From Chloroflexota bacterium (GTDB lineage: Bacteria; Chloroflexota; Dehalococcoidia; Lucifugimonadales; UBA3495), in the NCBI GenBank assembly GCA_009840165.1, contig VXOG01000048.1:1-55193 (forward strand): DNA of 55,193 nt, written 5' to 3'. The translations under genes were made by a program, and so were the position numbers. The notes beneath the pieces were generated by a model, which worked only from the letters and a program-made list of their open reading frames with translations, ran no database searches and was not told where the DNA came from. How positions within the stretch are numbered: position 1 is the stretch's first letter; the number at the start of each line of letters is the position of its first letter. This document shows, in pieces, positions 9,130 through 16,700 of this stretch.

Positions 9130-9603
9130 CTATTCCAAACGCGGTACGGCACCTGACAATGCGGCTGGCATGGCTCGAAATGCCCGTTGGCCGGGAGCCG
9201 CAAGCCAAGCTCTTCTGGTTGTTGCCAAACTGGTAGGACCGTCCCGCTCACTGCCAGCCAACAGCAGTGGCAGGCCCGCGTAGTAGCGACGTATCCATTC
9301 TGAAGCATGGTCAGGCAACTTGACGCCTCGGCTCCAATAGAGACAGCAGCTCCCGAAACCCGCAATAGCAGCGAAGACGACTGCCAGTGTTCCCATCGCC
9401 AAAAGTGCCTGACTAGCCAGCTGCGTAGCGTGGAAAGCGAAGTCCTGGGTAAAGGCCGACGGAGACACGCCGAGTAACAGGAGCACCAGAGTGCCCAGGC
9501 ACAGCGTTGCCAAGAGAACACCACCCAAATACAGAATAGTTTGGACAGCAATTTGCCTGGCGATCAACCCCGATAGACGACAGATGTGGGATGCGGCTTC
9601 CAT
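9130..9603 (-). CDS. Hypothetical two-helix membrane protein
   Basis: The 157-residue product has two strongly hydrophobic segments (about 21-46 and 66-90) separated by a short loop, followed by a polar, arginine-rich tail. I do not recognise the family. The start at 9603 has only a weak upstream purine stretch. It lies 76 bases upstream of the endonuclease VII-like gene on the same strand and may share its transcript. The tail beyond about residue 105 looks less protein-like, so the 3' end could be decayed. Confidence 0.45.
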   Translation of the reverse strand: MEAASHICRLSGLIARQIAVQTILYLGGVLLATLCLGTLVLLLLGVSPSAFTQDFAFHATQLASQALLAMGTLAVVFAAIAGFGSCCLYWSRGVKLPDHASEWIRRYYAGLPLLLAGSERDGPTSLATTRRAWLAAPGQRAFRAMPAALSGAVPRLE

Positions 9604-9644
9604 GCTTGTACTCTACCAACACCACGTGAGAGCCACAACCGTTT

Positions 9645-10544
9645 TTACACCAACCCGAGACTACGGCACATATCCAGCATGGCTTTGGCGGTTTCCTCGT
9701 GGGCAACGTCCACCATGTCGCCAGCATAGGTTACGGCAGCGGTGCCCTGGCGACGGCTCTCGTCCATGGCGTCCAGCAGGCCCTGCCAGAAGGCGATTTC
9801 CTCGGGCGTGGGGGTGAAAATCTCGTTGACGATGGGGACGTGAGAAGGGTGAATCAGGTGCATTCCGGTGTAGCCCAGCGCTTTCAGGTTGTTGGCCCAG
9901 TAGCGCAACCCCTCCAGGTCGCGGATGTCGAACCAGCCGCCGCTGATGGGCCACTGGATGCCGGCGGCGCGGCTGTCGATCAGCACTTTGCTGCGCAGGT
10001 ACAGCGTCTCGGCTCCCTCCAGGGTCCAGCGGTAGCCGACGCTGCGGGCGGTGTCGCCGCCCTTGCCACCGCTGCCGCCCATGTGGGCCACGCGATCCGA
10101 CGCCATGGCGATGTCGTAGGCGGTGCGGATGCCGGCCGCCGTTTCCAGGCCAGGGTCGATGCAGACCGTGTTCAGATTCATGCCTGCCTTGCGCTCGAAG
10201 TAGCGCAGCAGGACGTCCGCCTCCACCACGTCGGCCGGTGATTCCACCTTGGGCAGCAGGATGCCGTACAGTCCGGGACGGGTGACTGCCTCCAGGTCGA
10301 ATCCGGTTAGCCCCGTTTCCAGGCGGTTAACGCGCACGAACAGGGTCATCCCCCGCTCGGACAGTTCGTCAATCATCCTGGCGACCAGGGGACGGGCGGC
10401 GTCCTTGTCGTACTCGGGCACCGAGTCCTCCAGGTCCAGGATGAGAGCATCCGGCCCGTACTGGGGAGCCTTGCGCATCCAGTCCTCCTTGTTGCCGGGA
10501 ACGAACATGACGGAGCGCAGGGGCTTGGTGGTAATGCGTGGCAT
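9645..10544 (-). CDS. HpcH/HpaI aldolase / citrate lyase beta (CitE-like) family lyase
   Basis: The product (299 residues) is a CitE/malyl-CoA-lyase-like TIM-barrel enzyme expected to cleave or form C-C bonds in short acyl-CoA or hydroxyacid substrates using a divalent metal. Family signatures seen are LRSVMFVPG (9-17), ALILDLEDSV with the acidic pair (33-42), RVNR (71-74) and the KVE metal-binding motif (99-101). The ATG at 10544 follows AGGAGG at nine bases, so the open frame upstream is not used. It is followed by a class III CoA-transferase gene on the same strand about 100 bases upstream in transcription, which suggests a shared CoA-ester pathway. The exact substrate is not readable. Confidence 0.8.
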   Translation of the reverse strand: MPRITTKPLRSVMFVPGNKEDWMRKAPQYGPDALILDLEDSVPEYDKDAARPLVARMIDELSERGMTLFVRVNRLETGLTGFDLEAVTRPGLYGILLPKVESPADVVEADVLLRYFERKAGMNLNTVCIDPGLETAAGIRTAYDIAMASDRVAHMGGSGGKGGDTARSVGYRWTLEGAETLYLRSKVLIDSRAAGIQWPISGGWFDIRDLEGLRYWANNLKALGYTGMHLIHPSHVPIVNEIFTPTPEEIAFWQGLLDAMDESRRQGTAAVTYAGDMVDVAHEETAKAMLDMCRSLGLV

Positions 10545-10643
10545 TGGCGGGTTCCTCCTGAACCGGTTTTGAATCTGCATGGATAAACAGGATGATTTGG
10601 ATGGGGTATGAAGCCTGAGCTTTTCCGTCAGATTGAGGACAGA

Positions 10644-11885
10644 TTAGATCACGCCGTCGGATTGCAATTGTGCCAGGTTTTCGGCGTTAACGCCGCACAA
10701 TTCCCCGAACACCTCCGCGTTGTGCTGGCCGAGGGCTGGGGCGCCGGGGATGTCGGGCAGGGGTTGACCGTCGAACAGTACCGGGAAACCGGCCACTACT
10801 TCGTCAATTTCGCCGTCGCCGTTTTCGTTCCTGAAGGCGGCGTTGCGCATGGGTCGCAGCGCGCCACGGTCGCGGAAGTGGGGATCGGCGAGAATTTCCG
10901 GCACGGTTCGGACCGGGGCGCAGGGGACGTCGCCGGCAGACAGACATTCCAGGGCCTCGACACGGGTCATTTTGCCGATTCTTTGCTGCACTTCGGCTCT
11001 GGCGGGTTCGGCGTTTTCGGAACGGACCTGGTAGCGGGCGAACCGCTCGTCCTCGATCAGTTCCGGCGTGCCGATGGCGTTGCATAGGCGACGCCACTGG
11101 TCATCGCTGGCCGCCGTGATGATGATGGCGCCGTCGCTGGCGTGGTACTGGCCCGTGGGCCCGCTGCGGCTGTTGTTGCCGGTGCGCAGGGGGATGCCGG
11201 CGGCCATGTCCTCCTCAAGGTTCTCCATCAGCATGAGGGACGTGAGAGTGTCCATCATGGACACGTCGAGGTACGTGCCTTGGCCGGTACGTTCCTTTTC
11301 GCGCAAAGCGGCCAGGATGCTGGTGGCGGCGAACATGGGCGTAACCAGATCGCCGATGTAGAACCCGACGCGGGTGGGCGGGCCATCGGGTTCGCCGTTG
11401 ATGTCCATGAGGCCGCTCATACCCTGGATCTGAGGGTCGTGGGCCGGCTGGTGGGCATACGGCCCGGTCTGGCCGTAGCCGGAGATGCTGGCGTAGATGA
11501 CGCCGGGATTCACCGCCGACACGTCGTCGTAGCCCAGGCCCAGGCGGGTCATGGAGCCTGGGGCGAGGTTCTCCAGCACGATGTCGGACTGACGGGCCAT
11601 TTGCAGGAACAACTCCCGGCCTTTTTCGGTACGCAGGTTCAGCGTAACGCTTTTGACGCCCTGACTGCGCTTGAGGAACCTGGTGGCGATGTGCTGTTCC
11701 GAGCGCTGCTCCGAGTGGATGCCGTCGGGTCCGGCGAAGGGCCCGTTGCCGCGCACCGGATCGCCCCGGCCGGGTATCTCCACCTTGATGACCTCGGCGC
11801 CCAGCCGGGCCAGTGTCATGCTCAAAAACGGCCCGGCCAGGAATACGGTAACGGCCAGGACGCGCAAATCGGAAAGCGGCTGCAT
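10644..11885 (-). CDS. CaiB/BaiF family (class III) CoA-transferase
   Basis: The product (413 residues) moves CoA between carboxylic acids, as formyl-CoA transferase does. Visible features are the N-terminal LRVLAV...LARLGAEVIKVE nucleotide-fold start, the GYGQTGP segment, the IGD motif carrying the probable nucleophile Asp179, and the GTYLDVSMMD segment (about 203-212). Two ATGs compete: 11885 lies eight bases after GGGAG, whereas 11891 would be too close. It probably works with the neighbouring CitE-like lyase. A palindromic repeat lies directly upstream. Substrate specificity cannot be assigned. Confidence 0.85.
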   Translation of the reverse strand: MQPLSDLRVLAVTVFLAGPFLSMTLARLGAEVIKVEIPGRGDPVRGNGPFAGPDGIHSEQRSEQHIATRFLKRSQGVKSVTLNLRTEKGRELFLQMARQSDIVLENLAPGSMTRLGLGYDDVSAVNPGVIYASISGYGQTGPYAHQPAHDPQIQGMSGLMDINGEPDGPPTRVGFYIGDLVTPMFAATSILAALREKERTGQGTYLDVSMMDTLTSLMLMENLEEDMAAGIPLRTGNNSRSGPTGQYHASDGAIIITAASDDQWRRLCNAIGTPELIEDERFARYQVRSENAEPARAEVQQRIGKMTRVEALECLSAGDVPCAPVRTVPEILADPHFRDRGALRPMRNAAFRNENGDGEIDEVVAGFPVLFDGQPLPDIPGAPALGQHNAEVFGELCGVNAENLAQLQSDGVI

Positions 11886-11902
11886 AAGCATAACTCCCTT
11901 GA

Positions 11903-11978
11903 TGGATTCCGGCCCCGTATCAAGTACGGGGTGACCCCGTGTCAAGCACGGGGCAAGCTGTTCTTTCGCCGGAATGAC
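11903..11978. repeat. Composite palindromic repeat between divergent genes
   Basis: The segment starts with GATTCCGG and ends with CCGGAATGACGG, the ends of the dispersed CCGGAAT family seen at 27159, 41138 and 53362. Inside are two hairpins of the type CCCCGTATCAAGTACGGGG and CCCCGTGTCAAGCACGGGG. It separates the CoA-transferase from the divergent Uma2 gene and may be a MITE-like unit. Confidence 0.65.
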
Positions 11979-12033
11979 GGTTGTGAGGTAGAGACGGCGA
12001 TTGCGCGGCGGCAGTGTAACACGCACTGCCGTG

Positions 12034-12039
12034 TATAAT
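12034..12039 (+). promoter_or_regulatory. Probable -10 box upstream of the Uma2 gene
   Basis: A perfect TATAAT ends 32 bases before the ATG at 12072, which would give a short leader. No convincing -35 hexamer is seen at the usual spacing, so the assignment rests on the -10 and position only. Confidence 0.35.
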
Positions 12040-12071
12040 GCCGGCATCAATCAGCAATCGGGCAGGCCAGT

Positions 12072-12641
12072 ATGACTACCACAGCGGCAAAATCCGAGGT
12101 GAAGCTGCTCACCGCCGACGACCTGCTGCGTTTACACAGCGAGGGCGTCCGCGGCGAACTGATCAGGGGGGTGCTACACAAGACCGTGGCTAATGGCATT
12201 GAACACGGTGAAATCGTGATGAACCTGGGTGGCATGATGCGTAATGTGGTCCGCCCCAATCGCCTGGGCCGAGTGGTCGGCTCTGATGCCGGAATTCGCC
12301 TTGAACGCAACCCCGACACCGTTCGTGAGCCGGACATCGCTTTTATCTCCGCCGAGAAGTTGTCCCTGGATACCCGCGTTCGGGGTTACGCTGAGGTCGT
12401 ACCCGACCTGGTGGTGGAGATAATCTCGCCAAACGACCGCCCCGTCGCCATGTACGACAAGGCCCAGATGTGGCTGCGCTTCGGCGTGCGGCTGGTTCTG
12501 CTAATTGACCCGGACGTTCGTACCGTCACCGTGATGCCTCAAGACGGGCCGGCGCAGACCCTGACCGATGCCGATACCCTGGACGGCGGCGACGTTTTGC
12601 CCGGGTTTTCCTGCGCGGTGAGCGATATATTTGATCTGTAA
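12072..12641 (+). CDS. Uma2 family (DUF820) PD-(D/E)XK nuclease-like protein
   Basis: The 189-residue product shows the Uma2 fold signatures: an N-terminal LTADDLLRL segment, GELIRGVL, the acidic REPDIAFIS strand, PDLVVEIISP with the second acid, and a lysine in YDKAQMWLRFGV. These make a PD-(D/E)XK-like site. The family is abundant in Chloroflexota and cyanobacteria and its biological role is unclear. It starts a rightward group with DUF2277 and YkgJ genes. A second, diverged Uma2 lies at 48247-48849. Confidence 0.85.
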   Translation: MTTTAAKSEVKLLTADDLLRLHSEGVRGELIRGVLHKTVANGIEHGEIVMNLGGMMRNVVRPNRLGRVVGSDAGIRLERNPDTVREPDIAFISAEKLSLDTRVRGYAEVVPDLVVEIISPNDRPVAMYDKAQMWLRFGVRLVLLIDPDVRTVTVMPQDGPAQTLTDADTLDGGDVLPGFSCAVSDIFDL

Positions 12642-12661
12642 GCAAGGTGAGTAGCGAATAT

Positions 12662-12871
12662 ATGTGCCGAAGCATTAGAACCCTGCGCCGCGCCGATGAG
12701 TCTGCCTCTGACGAGGAGGTGCGGGCGGCGGCGTTGCAATTCGTCCGCAAGATCAGCGGCTACCGTCAGCCATCCAGGGCCAACGCGCCGGCGTTCGACC
12801 TGGCGGTGGACGAGGTGGCGCAGGCCGCTCGCGTCCTGCTGGACTCGTTGCACACGCCGGCGTCCCGGTGA
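12662..12871 (+). CDS. DUF2277 family small protein
   Basis: The 69-residue product begins MCRSIRTLR, the hallmark of DUF2277 proteins, and continues with an acidic helix and the KISGYRQPS segment. The ATG at 12662 gives the conserved N-terminus. A GTG at 12647 is in frame but less likely. Its function is unknown. It lies 20 bases after the Uma2 gene and four bases before the YkgJ-like gene, so the three are probably co-transcribed. Confidence 0.8.
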   Translation: MCRSIRTLRRADESASDEEVRAAALQFVRKISGYRQPSRANAPAFDLAVDEVAQAARVLLDSLHTPASR

Positions 12872-12875
12872 GGCG

Positions 12876-13208
12876 ATGCTGAACCTGACGCCGGCAGAGG
12901 CGAGCCGCATTTGCATGGACGAGTGCCGTGCCATGTGCTGCCGCGGCCCGCTGATCCTACGGTTGGAACCCAACGAAATCTCGGCGTTCCACCGGGCCGC
13001 CAACCGCCTGGGCGAGGCCGCGATCGTCAAACCTGCCGCTGATGGAGGAGGCAACCTGCTGTTCCTGGACCATCCGGGCGAGTGCTGCCCGATGTTGGAT
13101 CAGGCTACTTTCGCCTGCCGCATATACGCAGAGCGGCCACGGGTGTGCCGGGAGTTTCCGCGCAAGCCAGAGCCGGGTTGCGCCATATCCGGCTGGACGG
13201 ACGACTAG
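12876..13208 (+). CDS. YkgJ family cysteine-cluster protein
   Basis: The 110-residue product carries the metal-cluster cysteine pattern of the YkgJ/UPF0153 family. It has CMDECRAMCC near the N-terminus, GECCPML in the middle, and FACRIYAERPRVCREFP towards the end. Members bind an Fe-S or zinc cluster; the biochemical role is not settled. The ATG at 12876 begins four bases after the DUF2277 stop, which implies co-translation. Confidence 0.8.
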   Translation: MLNLTPAEASRICMDECRAMCCRGPLILRLEPNEISAFHRAANRLGEAAIVKPAADGGGNLLFLDHPGECCPMLDQATFACRIYAERPRVCREFPRKPEPGCAISGWTDD

Positions 13209-13238
13209 CGGCGCAAACGATGATCTGCTAGAGGTATG

Positions 13239-13300
13239 CCCCTCACCCCCGCATCAAGTGCGGGGCAGGCTCCAACCCTCTCCCACCAGGGGAGAGGGAG
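13239..13300. repeat. Dispersed hairpin repeat (CCTCACCCC / GGGGAGAGGG type)
   Basis: Two hairpins sit side by side: CCCCGCATCAAGTGCGGGG, then CCCTCTCCC pairing with GGGGAGAGGG. A related copy is at 15443-15502. It lies between the YkgJ gene and the convergent formate dehydrogenase gene. There is no T-run, so it is a repeat first, although it could stall transcription. Confidence 0.65.
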
Positions 13301-13316
13301 CATTCGACTAGCCGCG

Positions 13317-14534
13317 TCAGCTGGCGGTGAAGCGCGCGGCTTCTTCCGAACCACCAGTTGCGTCGCCTTCGCTGTAGGAGTGGGCACCGGCGCCGGCCAG
13401 CGCGCCGCCCTGCACGATGAGGTATTCCTCGCGGATGGGGCGGCCATCGAACCAGCACTCCAGGATCTCGCGGACGCCGGCGGCGTAGCGGGCCTGGGCG
13501 GAGAGGGACGTGCCGGACGTGTGGGGCGTCATGGCGTGGTTGGGCATGGAACGCCACGGGTGATCGTTGGGCGCGGGCTGGGGGAACCAGACGTCGCCGG
13601 CGTAGCCGGCCAGTTGACCGCTCTCCAGGGCGCGCACGATTGCGTCCTGGTTGCAAATCTTGCCCCGGGCGGTATTGACGATGTACGACCCGCGCTTCAT
13701 CCTGCCAATCAGCTCGTCGTTGAACATATCCTCGGTTTCGGGGTGCAGCGGGCAGTGGATGCTGACCACGTCGCAGACGCTGACCAGGGATTCGACGGTC
13801 GGGTGGAAGGTCGCGCCCAACTCGGCTTCAACGTCGGCGGGCAGGCGGTGGCGGTCGGTGTAGTGCAGGTTCACGTCGAAGGGCTTCATGCGCTTGAGCA
13901 CGGCCAGGCCGATGCGTCCGGCGGCGACCACGCCTACGTCCATGCCCTCGATGTCGTAGGAACGGGAGGCGGCATCGGCGATGTTCCAGCCGCCGCGCAT
14001 CACCCATCCATACTGTGGGATGTAGTCCCGGACCAATGCGAGCATCTGCATGACGGCGTGCTCGGCGACGCTGATGCTGTTGCACCAAGTGACCTCGGCA
14101 ACCGTGATGCCCCGATTGATGGCGGCCTGGAGGTCAACGTGGTCGGAACCGATGCCGGCGGTGATGGCCATCTTCAGGTTGGGGGCTTTGGCGATGCGCT
14201 CTGCCGTGAGGTATGCCGGCCAGAAGGGCTGGGAGATCACCACGTTGGCGTTAACCAGCTCCCGCTCGAACACCGAATCGGGGCCATCCTTGTCGGAGGT
14301 AACGATGAATTCGTGGCCGCGGGACTTGAGGAATGGTTCCAATCCCAGGCCGCCGGACACGGAACCCAGCAGGTGTCCGGGGGTGAAATCGACGGACGAC
14401 GGCGAGGGCAAGGTCTGCCCATCGGGGTATTGGCTCAGGGCGGGGATTCCCTGGCGCGCGTAGTCCGGCGGAAAACCCGCCACCGGGTCGTCGTAGAGAA
14501 CGCACACAATCTTCTGCCCGGAACCGGAACTCAT
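13317..14534 (-). CDS. fdh: NAD-dependent formate dehydrogenase
   Basis: The 405-residue product matches the single-subunit, metal-free formate dehydrogenases (EC 1.17.1.9), as in Pseudomonas sp. 101, along its whole length. It oxidises formate to CO2 with NAD+. Signatures seen are VLYDDPV, FTPGHLLGSVSGGLGL, TSDKDGPDSVFERELV, the substrate-side CNSISVAEH (Asn), the dinucleotide motif VAAGRIGLAVL, NTARGK, the FPQPAP glutamine and the PHTSGT catalytic histidine. The ATG at 14534 follows GGGAGG at seven bases. It appears monocistronic. It would give NADH from C1 compounds in the cytoplasm. Confidence is high. Confidence 0.93.
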   Translation of the reverse strand: MSSGSGQKIVCVLYDDPVAGFPPDYARQGIPALSQYPDGQTLPSPSSVDFTPGHLLGSVSGGLGLEPFLKSRGHEFIVTSDKDGPDSVFERELVNANVVISQPFWPAYLTAERIAKAPNLKMAITAGIGSDHVDLQAAINRGITVAEVTWCNSISVAEHAVMQMLALVRDYIPQYGWVMRGGWNIADAASRSYDIEGMDVGVVAAGRIGLAVLKRMKPFDVNLHYTDRHRLPADVEAELGATFHPTVESLVSVCDVVSIHCPLHPETEDMFNDELIGRMKRGSYIVNTARGKICNQDAIVRALESGQLAGYAGDVWFPQPAPNDHPWRSMPNHAMTPHTSGTSLSAQARYAAGVREILECWFDGRPIREEYLIVQGGALAGAGAHSYSEGDATGGSEEAARFTAS

Positions 14535-14654
14535 CGCTAACCTCCCTGACGGTTATTTAGATTCTTTTTTGAACAATTTTGAGATTGTACCTACTGTAAC
14601 GCCGGGGAAGGGCGAGCGCAATGATTTGGTGAATTGGGGCGCGTTTCTTTGCAT

Positions 14655-14682
14655 GGATGGACAGGATTTACAGGATTTTGGG
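14655..14682. repeat. Dispersed 'ACAGGATTTACAGGATT' repeat, copy 1
   Basis: GGATGGACAGGATTTACAGG and the following bases match a short family seen again at 15282-15311 and 29967-30010, and related to the ends of the elements at 18598 and 36067. It supplies the last codons (Pro-Lys-Ile-Leu-stop) of the leftward HEPN-like gene. Confidence 0.6.
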
Positions 14683-15246
14683 TGTGGTTAGGGGCGGCGC
14701 ATGGCTGGAGTTGTGGGCGAGACAGCCGGGGCAGCCGATGGGATGGTTGCGATAGGCGGTGTCCAGGGGGACGTTCAAAAGCTGGCGGAGTTCGCCCATG
14801 TTGGCGACGACGGGGCTGGGTTCCGGGTCGGGCAGCAGGGTTGGATCAGCGAGGATTTGCTCTAAGGACGGTGTTTGTGGAGTAAGGAATATGGCAGCGG
14901 CGACGGCGTCGTGGAGACGGGAAACCCGGCGCTTGAATCGGCGGAGCAGGCGGCGGGCGGCCTGTGGTGTGACGCCGGACAGTTGAGCCGGCAGGCGGTA
15001 CACATCGCGGAAAGCGCGCCAGTGGGTATGAGCGAGGCGAAGCTCGAAGACCAGCTCGGCCAGGGCCGTGGAAAGGCGCCGGCGGCTGTGATGGCCGTTA
15101 TGCCGATGGACGGCGGCGGCGGTAGCGGCGTGGCTGGCGCAGCGGGCCAGCGCGGTTGCGGCCCGGGCGAAGTCGCCGGCGGCGAGATTGCCGGGGACGA
15201 AATTCAGGTAATGCTGGCTGCGTTCCAGGTGGTGGGTTGAGTTCAC
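14668..15246 (-). CDS. HEPN-like helical protein, unknown
   Basis: The product (192 residues) starts at a GTG preceded by AAGGAG at nine bases, a good start signal. The first 75 residues look all-helical. They contain R48-HNGH-H53, an Rx4H arrangement like the RNase motif of HEPN toxins, followed by an arginine patch. The C-terminal part has a proline-rich stretch and a CPGC pair. I do not recognise a named family. A HEPN role is inference from helix pattern and motif only. The last residues are encoded by a dispersed repeat. No MNT-type antitoxin is adjacent. Confidence 0.5.
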   Translation of the reverse strand: MNSTHHLERSQHYLNFVPGNLAAGDFARAATALARCASHAATAAAVHRHNGHHSRRRLSTALAELVFELRLAHTHWRAFRDVYRLPAQLSGVTPQAARRLLRRFKRRVSRLHDAVAAAIFLTPQTPSLEQILADPTLLPDPEPSPVVANMGELRQLLNVPLDTAYRNHPIGCPGCLAHNSSHAPPLTTPKIL

Positions 15247-15985
15247 GGGCGATGGCTCCTTGGGTCGGGGGATTTATTTACCGGGATGAACAGGATTTAC
15301 GGGATAAAGGGGATATTTTTGATTGATGTAGCGGTGTCTGCCAGAGGTGATGGTTTCGCGGTGGTCGTTGTCAGCCCGACGGCCGGCGGGGTTACGCATG
15401 GGTTTTTGCTCCTCAATTCAGCGGACGGCGTTGGGGCTGAAACCCCTCACCCCAACCCTCTCCGACCACAGGCGGATGTGCCACCCACAAGGGGAGAGGG
15501 AGTTGCTCAGCACTTCAACTAGCTCAGGATGGTCCTTCGACAGGCTCAGGATGAGCGGGGATGGTGCCGGACGCTCAGCGTGTGAGCAGGCGCTGGCTCC
15601 CGTTGGGACCACGCCGGTTAGATGTTGGCCGGACGCTGGTCATAGCGGAGGCGGGTATGCGATTTTGGTTCTGACGGGTTGGCCGTGAACGACCGGGTAG
15701 CGGTATCACCTCTGGCAAGACGGTGGGCTTGGTTGGTATTTGATGTGCACGATATTATTATGGAACATAAGTCCGGTATTAGTCAACGGGACGGTGTCAT
15801 CGGGCAGTGTTCCGTTTTAGATAGTGCGGGTTCTCGAGAAGAGCCTCCGAATGGCGAAAACTGCTGCTACGCTAACGAGATTGCCACGCTGCGCTCGCAA
15901 TGACAAAAGGCAAACCACCCAGAACGGAACGCTACCGTGTCACCGGGCGGTTGATGGCATTGGGACGGGAAGGCGGGCAAGTTAC
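15247..15985. other. Gene-free 740-bp spacer packed with dispersed repeats
   Basis: No convincing gene is seen on either strand. The spacer holds four repeat types. These are an ACAGGATTTAC copy (15282-15311), a CCTCACCCC/GGGGAGAGGG copy (15443-15502), a TCCTTCGACAGGCTCAGGATGA-type palindrome (about 15526-15559), and a GAGATTGCCACGCTGCGCTC segment with continuation (15876-15905). It looks like a sink for small repeat insertions. Confidence 0.6.
15443..15502. repeat. Dispersed hairpin repeat, second copy
   Basis: It begins AACCCCTCACCCCAACCCTC and ends AAGGGGAGAGGGAG. The terminal arms pair. It is the same family as 13239-13300, with a different interior. Confidence 0.6.
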
Positions 15986-16384
15986 CTACAACCTCTGTGC
16001 TCCGGGCAAAGACGCCATTCTGCGGTCGAGGGTAAGAGTTTGTAAACCGACTCGGGAGTAATCGTCGGCGATGAGGCGGTCGAAAAGCCCGGGCTGCCCT
16101 TTTGAACGGAGCGCCAGGATGACGGATTGGCCGTTGAGCGGAGCAACCAGGCCGCTGGTGAGAACGTTGATGAGGGCGGCGCGAGCGTCCGTGTCCGAAA
16201 CTCGATAGTGGTGCTGGATAGCAACGTAGGCCTCGCCAATCACCTGGTTTGAAGCAAAGACTTCACGGCCGTGGTCTTCAACCAGAGTGCGCAACGCCGC
16301 GACACAGCGCTCGAAGTCAAGTTCGGGCTCTCCAACTGCCAGCCGCACCAAGACCGAGGTATCAATCCCGCAGGGTTGGGTCAT
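15986..16384 (-). CDS. PIN-domain toxin (VapC-like)
   Basis: The 132-residue product is a PIN-domain ribonuclease-like toxin. Its acidic active-site pattern starts with GIDTSVLVRL (Asp8), continues with the conserved glutamate in NQVIGEAYVAIQ, and ends with FDRLIADD (two aspartates). It overlaps the 3' end of the upstream AbrB-type gene by 23 bases, the usual antitoxin-toxin arrangement. The target RNA is unknown. A second AbrB-PIN pair lies at 26099-26745. Confidence 0.82.
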   Translation of the reverse strand: MTQPCGIDTSVLVRLAVGEPELDFERCVAALRTLVEDHGREVFASNQVIGEAYVAIQHHYRVSDTDARAALINVLTSGLVAPLNGQSVILALRSKGQPGLFDRLIADDYSRVGLQTLTLDRRMASLPGAQRL

Positions 16385-16604
16385 AGGACTGCTCGCGGAA
16401 TGTATGGATGTCGAAAGGCGGGTGTCCGGGGGCTATTTTGTCGCGCAGAGTTCCCAAACGTGAGGGGTCAATGCGTTTGGGACGGATCAGGTAACCATCG
16501 GGGCTTTCAGTCAGTTCCAGCCGGTCACCGGGTTTCACACCCATAGCGTCCAGGACACGAGCCGGAAAGGTGACCTGCCGCTTGGCAGTGATTTTGACGA
16601 TCAT
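16362..16604 (-). CDS. AbrB/MazE-type antitoxin (VapB-like)
   Basis: The 80-residue product has an N-terminal SpoVT/AbrB swapped-hairpin DNA-binding domain (IVKITAKRQVTFPARVLDAM, then GVKPGDRLEL). A C-terminal tail follows that probably wraps the PIN toxin. ATG at 16604 follows AAGGAG at six bases. It is expected to neutralise the overlapping PIN toxin and repress the operon. Confidence 0.82.
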   Translation of the reverse strand: MIVKITAKRQVTFPARVLDAMGVKPGDRLELTESPDGYLIRPKRIDPSRLGTLRDKIAPGHPPFDIHTFREQSYDPTLRD

Positions 16605-16700
16605 GGCAACTCCTTACATATATTCTATTTTGAGTAAGGCATTCAGGTCAAATAACGCTACCATCAAGATCGTCCGGCGCTGTCCCCTTCCATCGCAAGC

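Noticed and set aside
7295..9603. Prophage
   Set aside because: Only the endonuclease VII domains are phage-like; no structural, integrase or lysis genes or attachment sites are seen.
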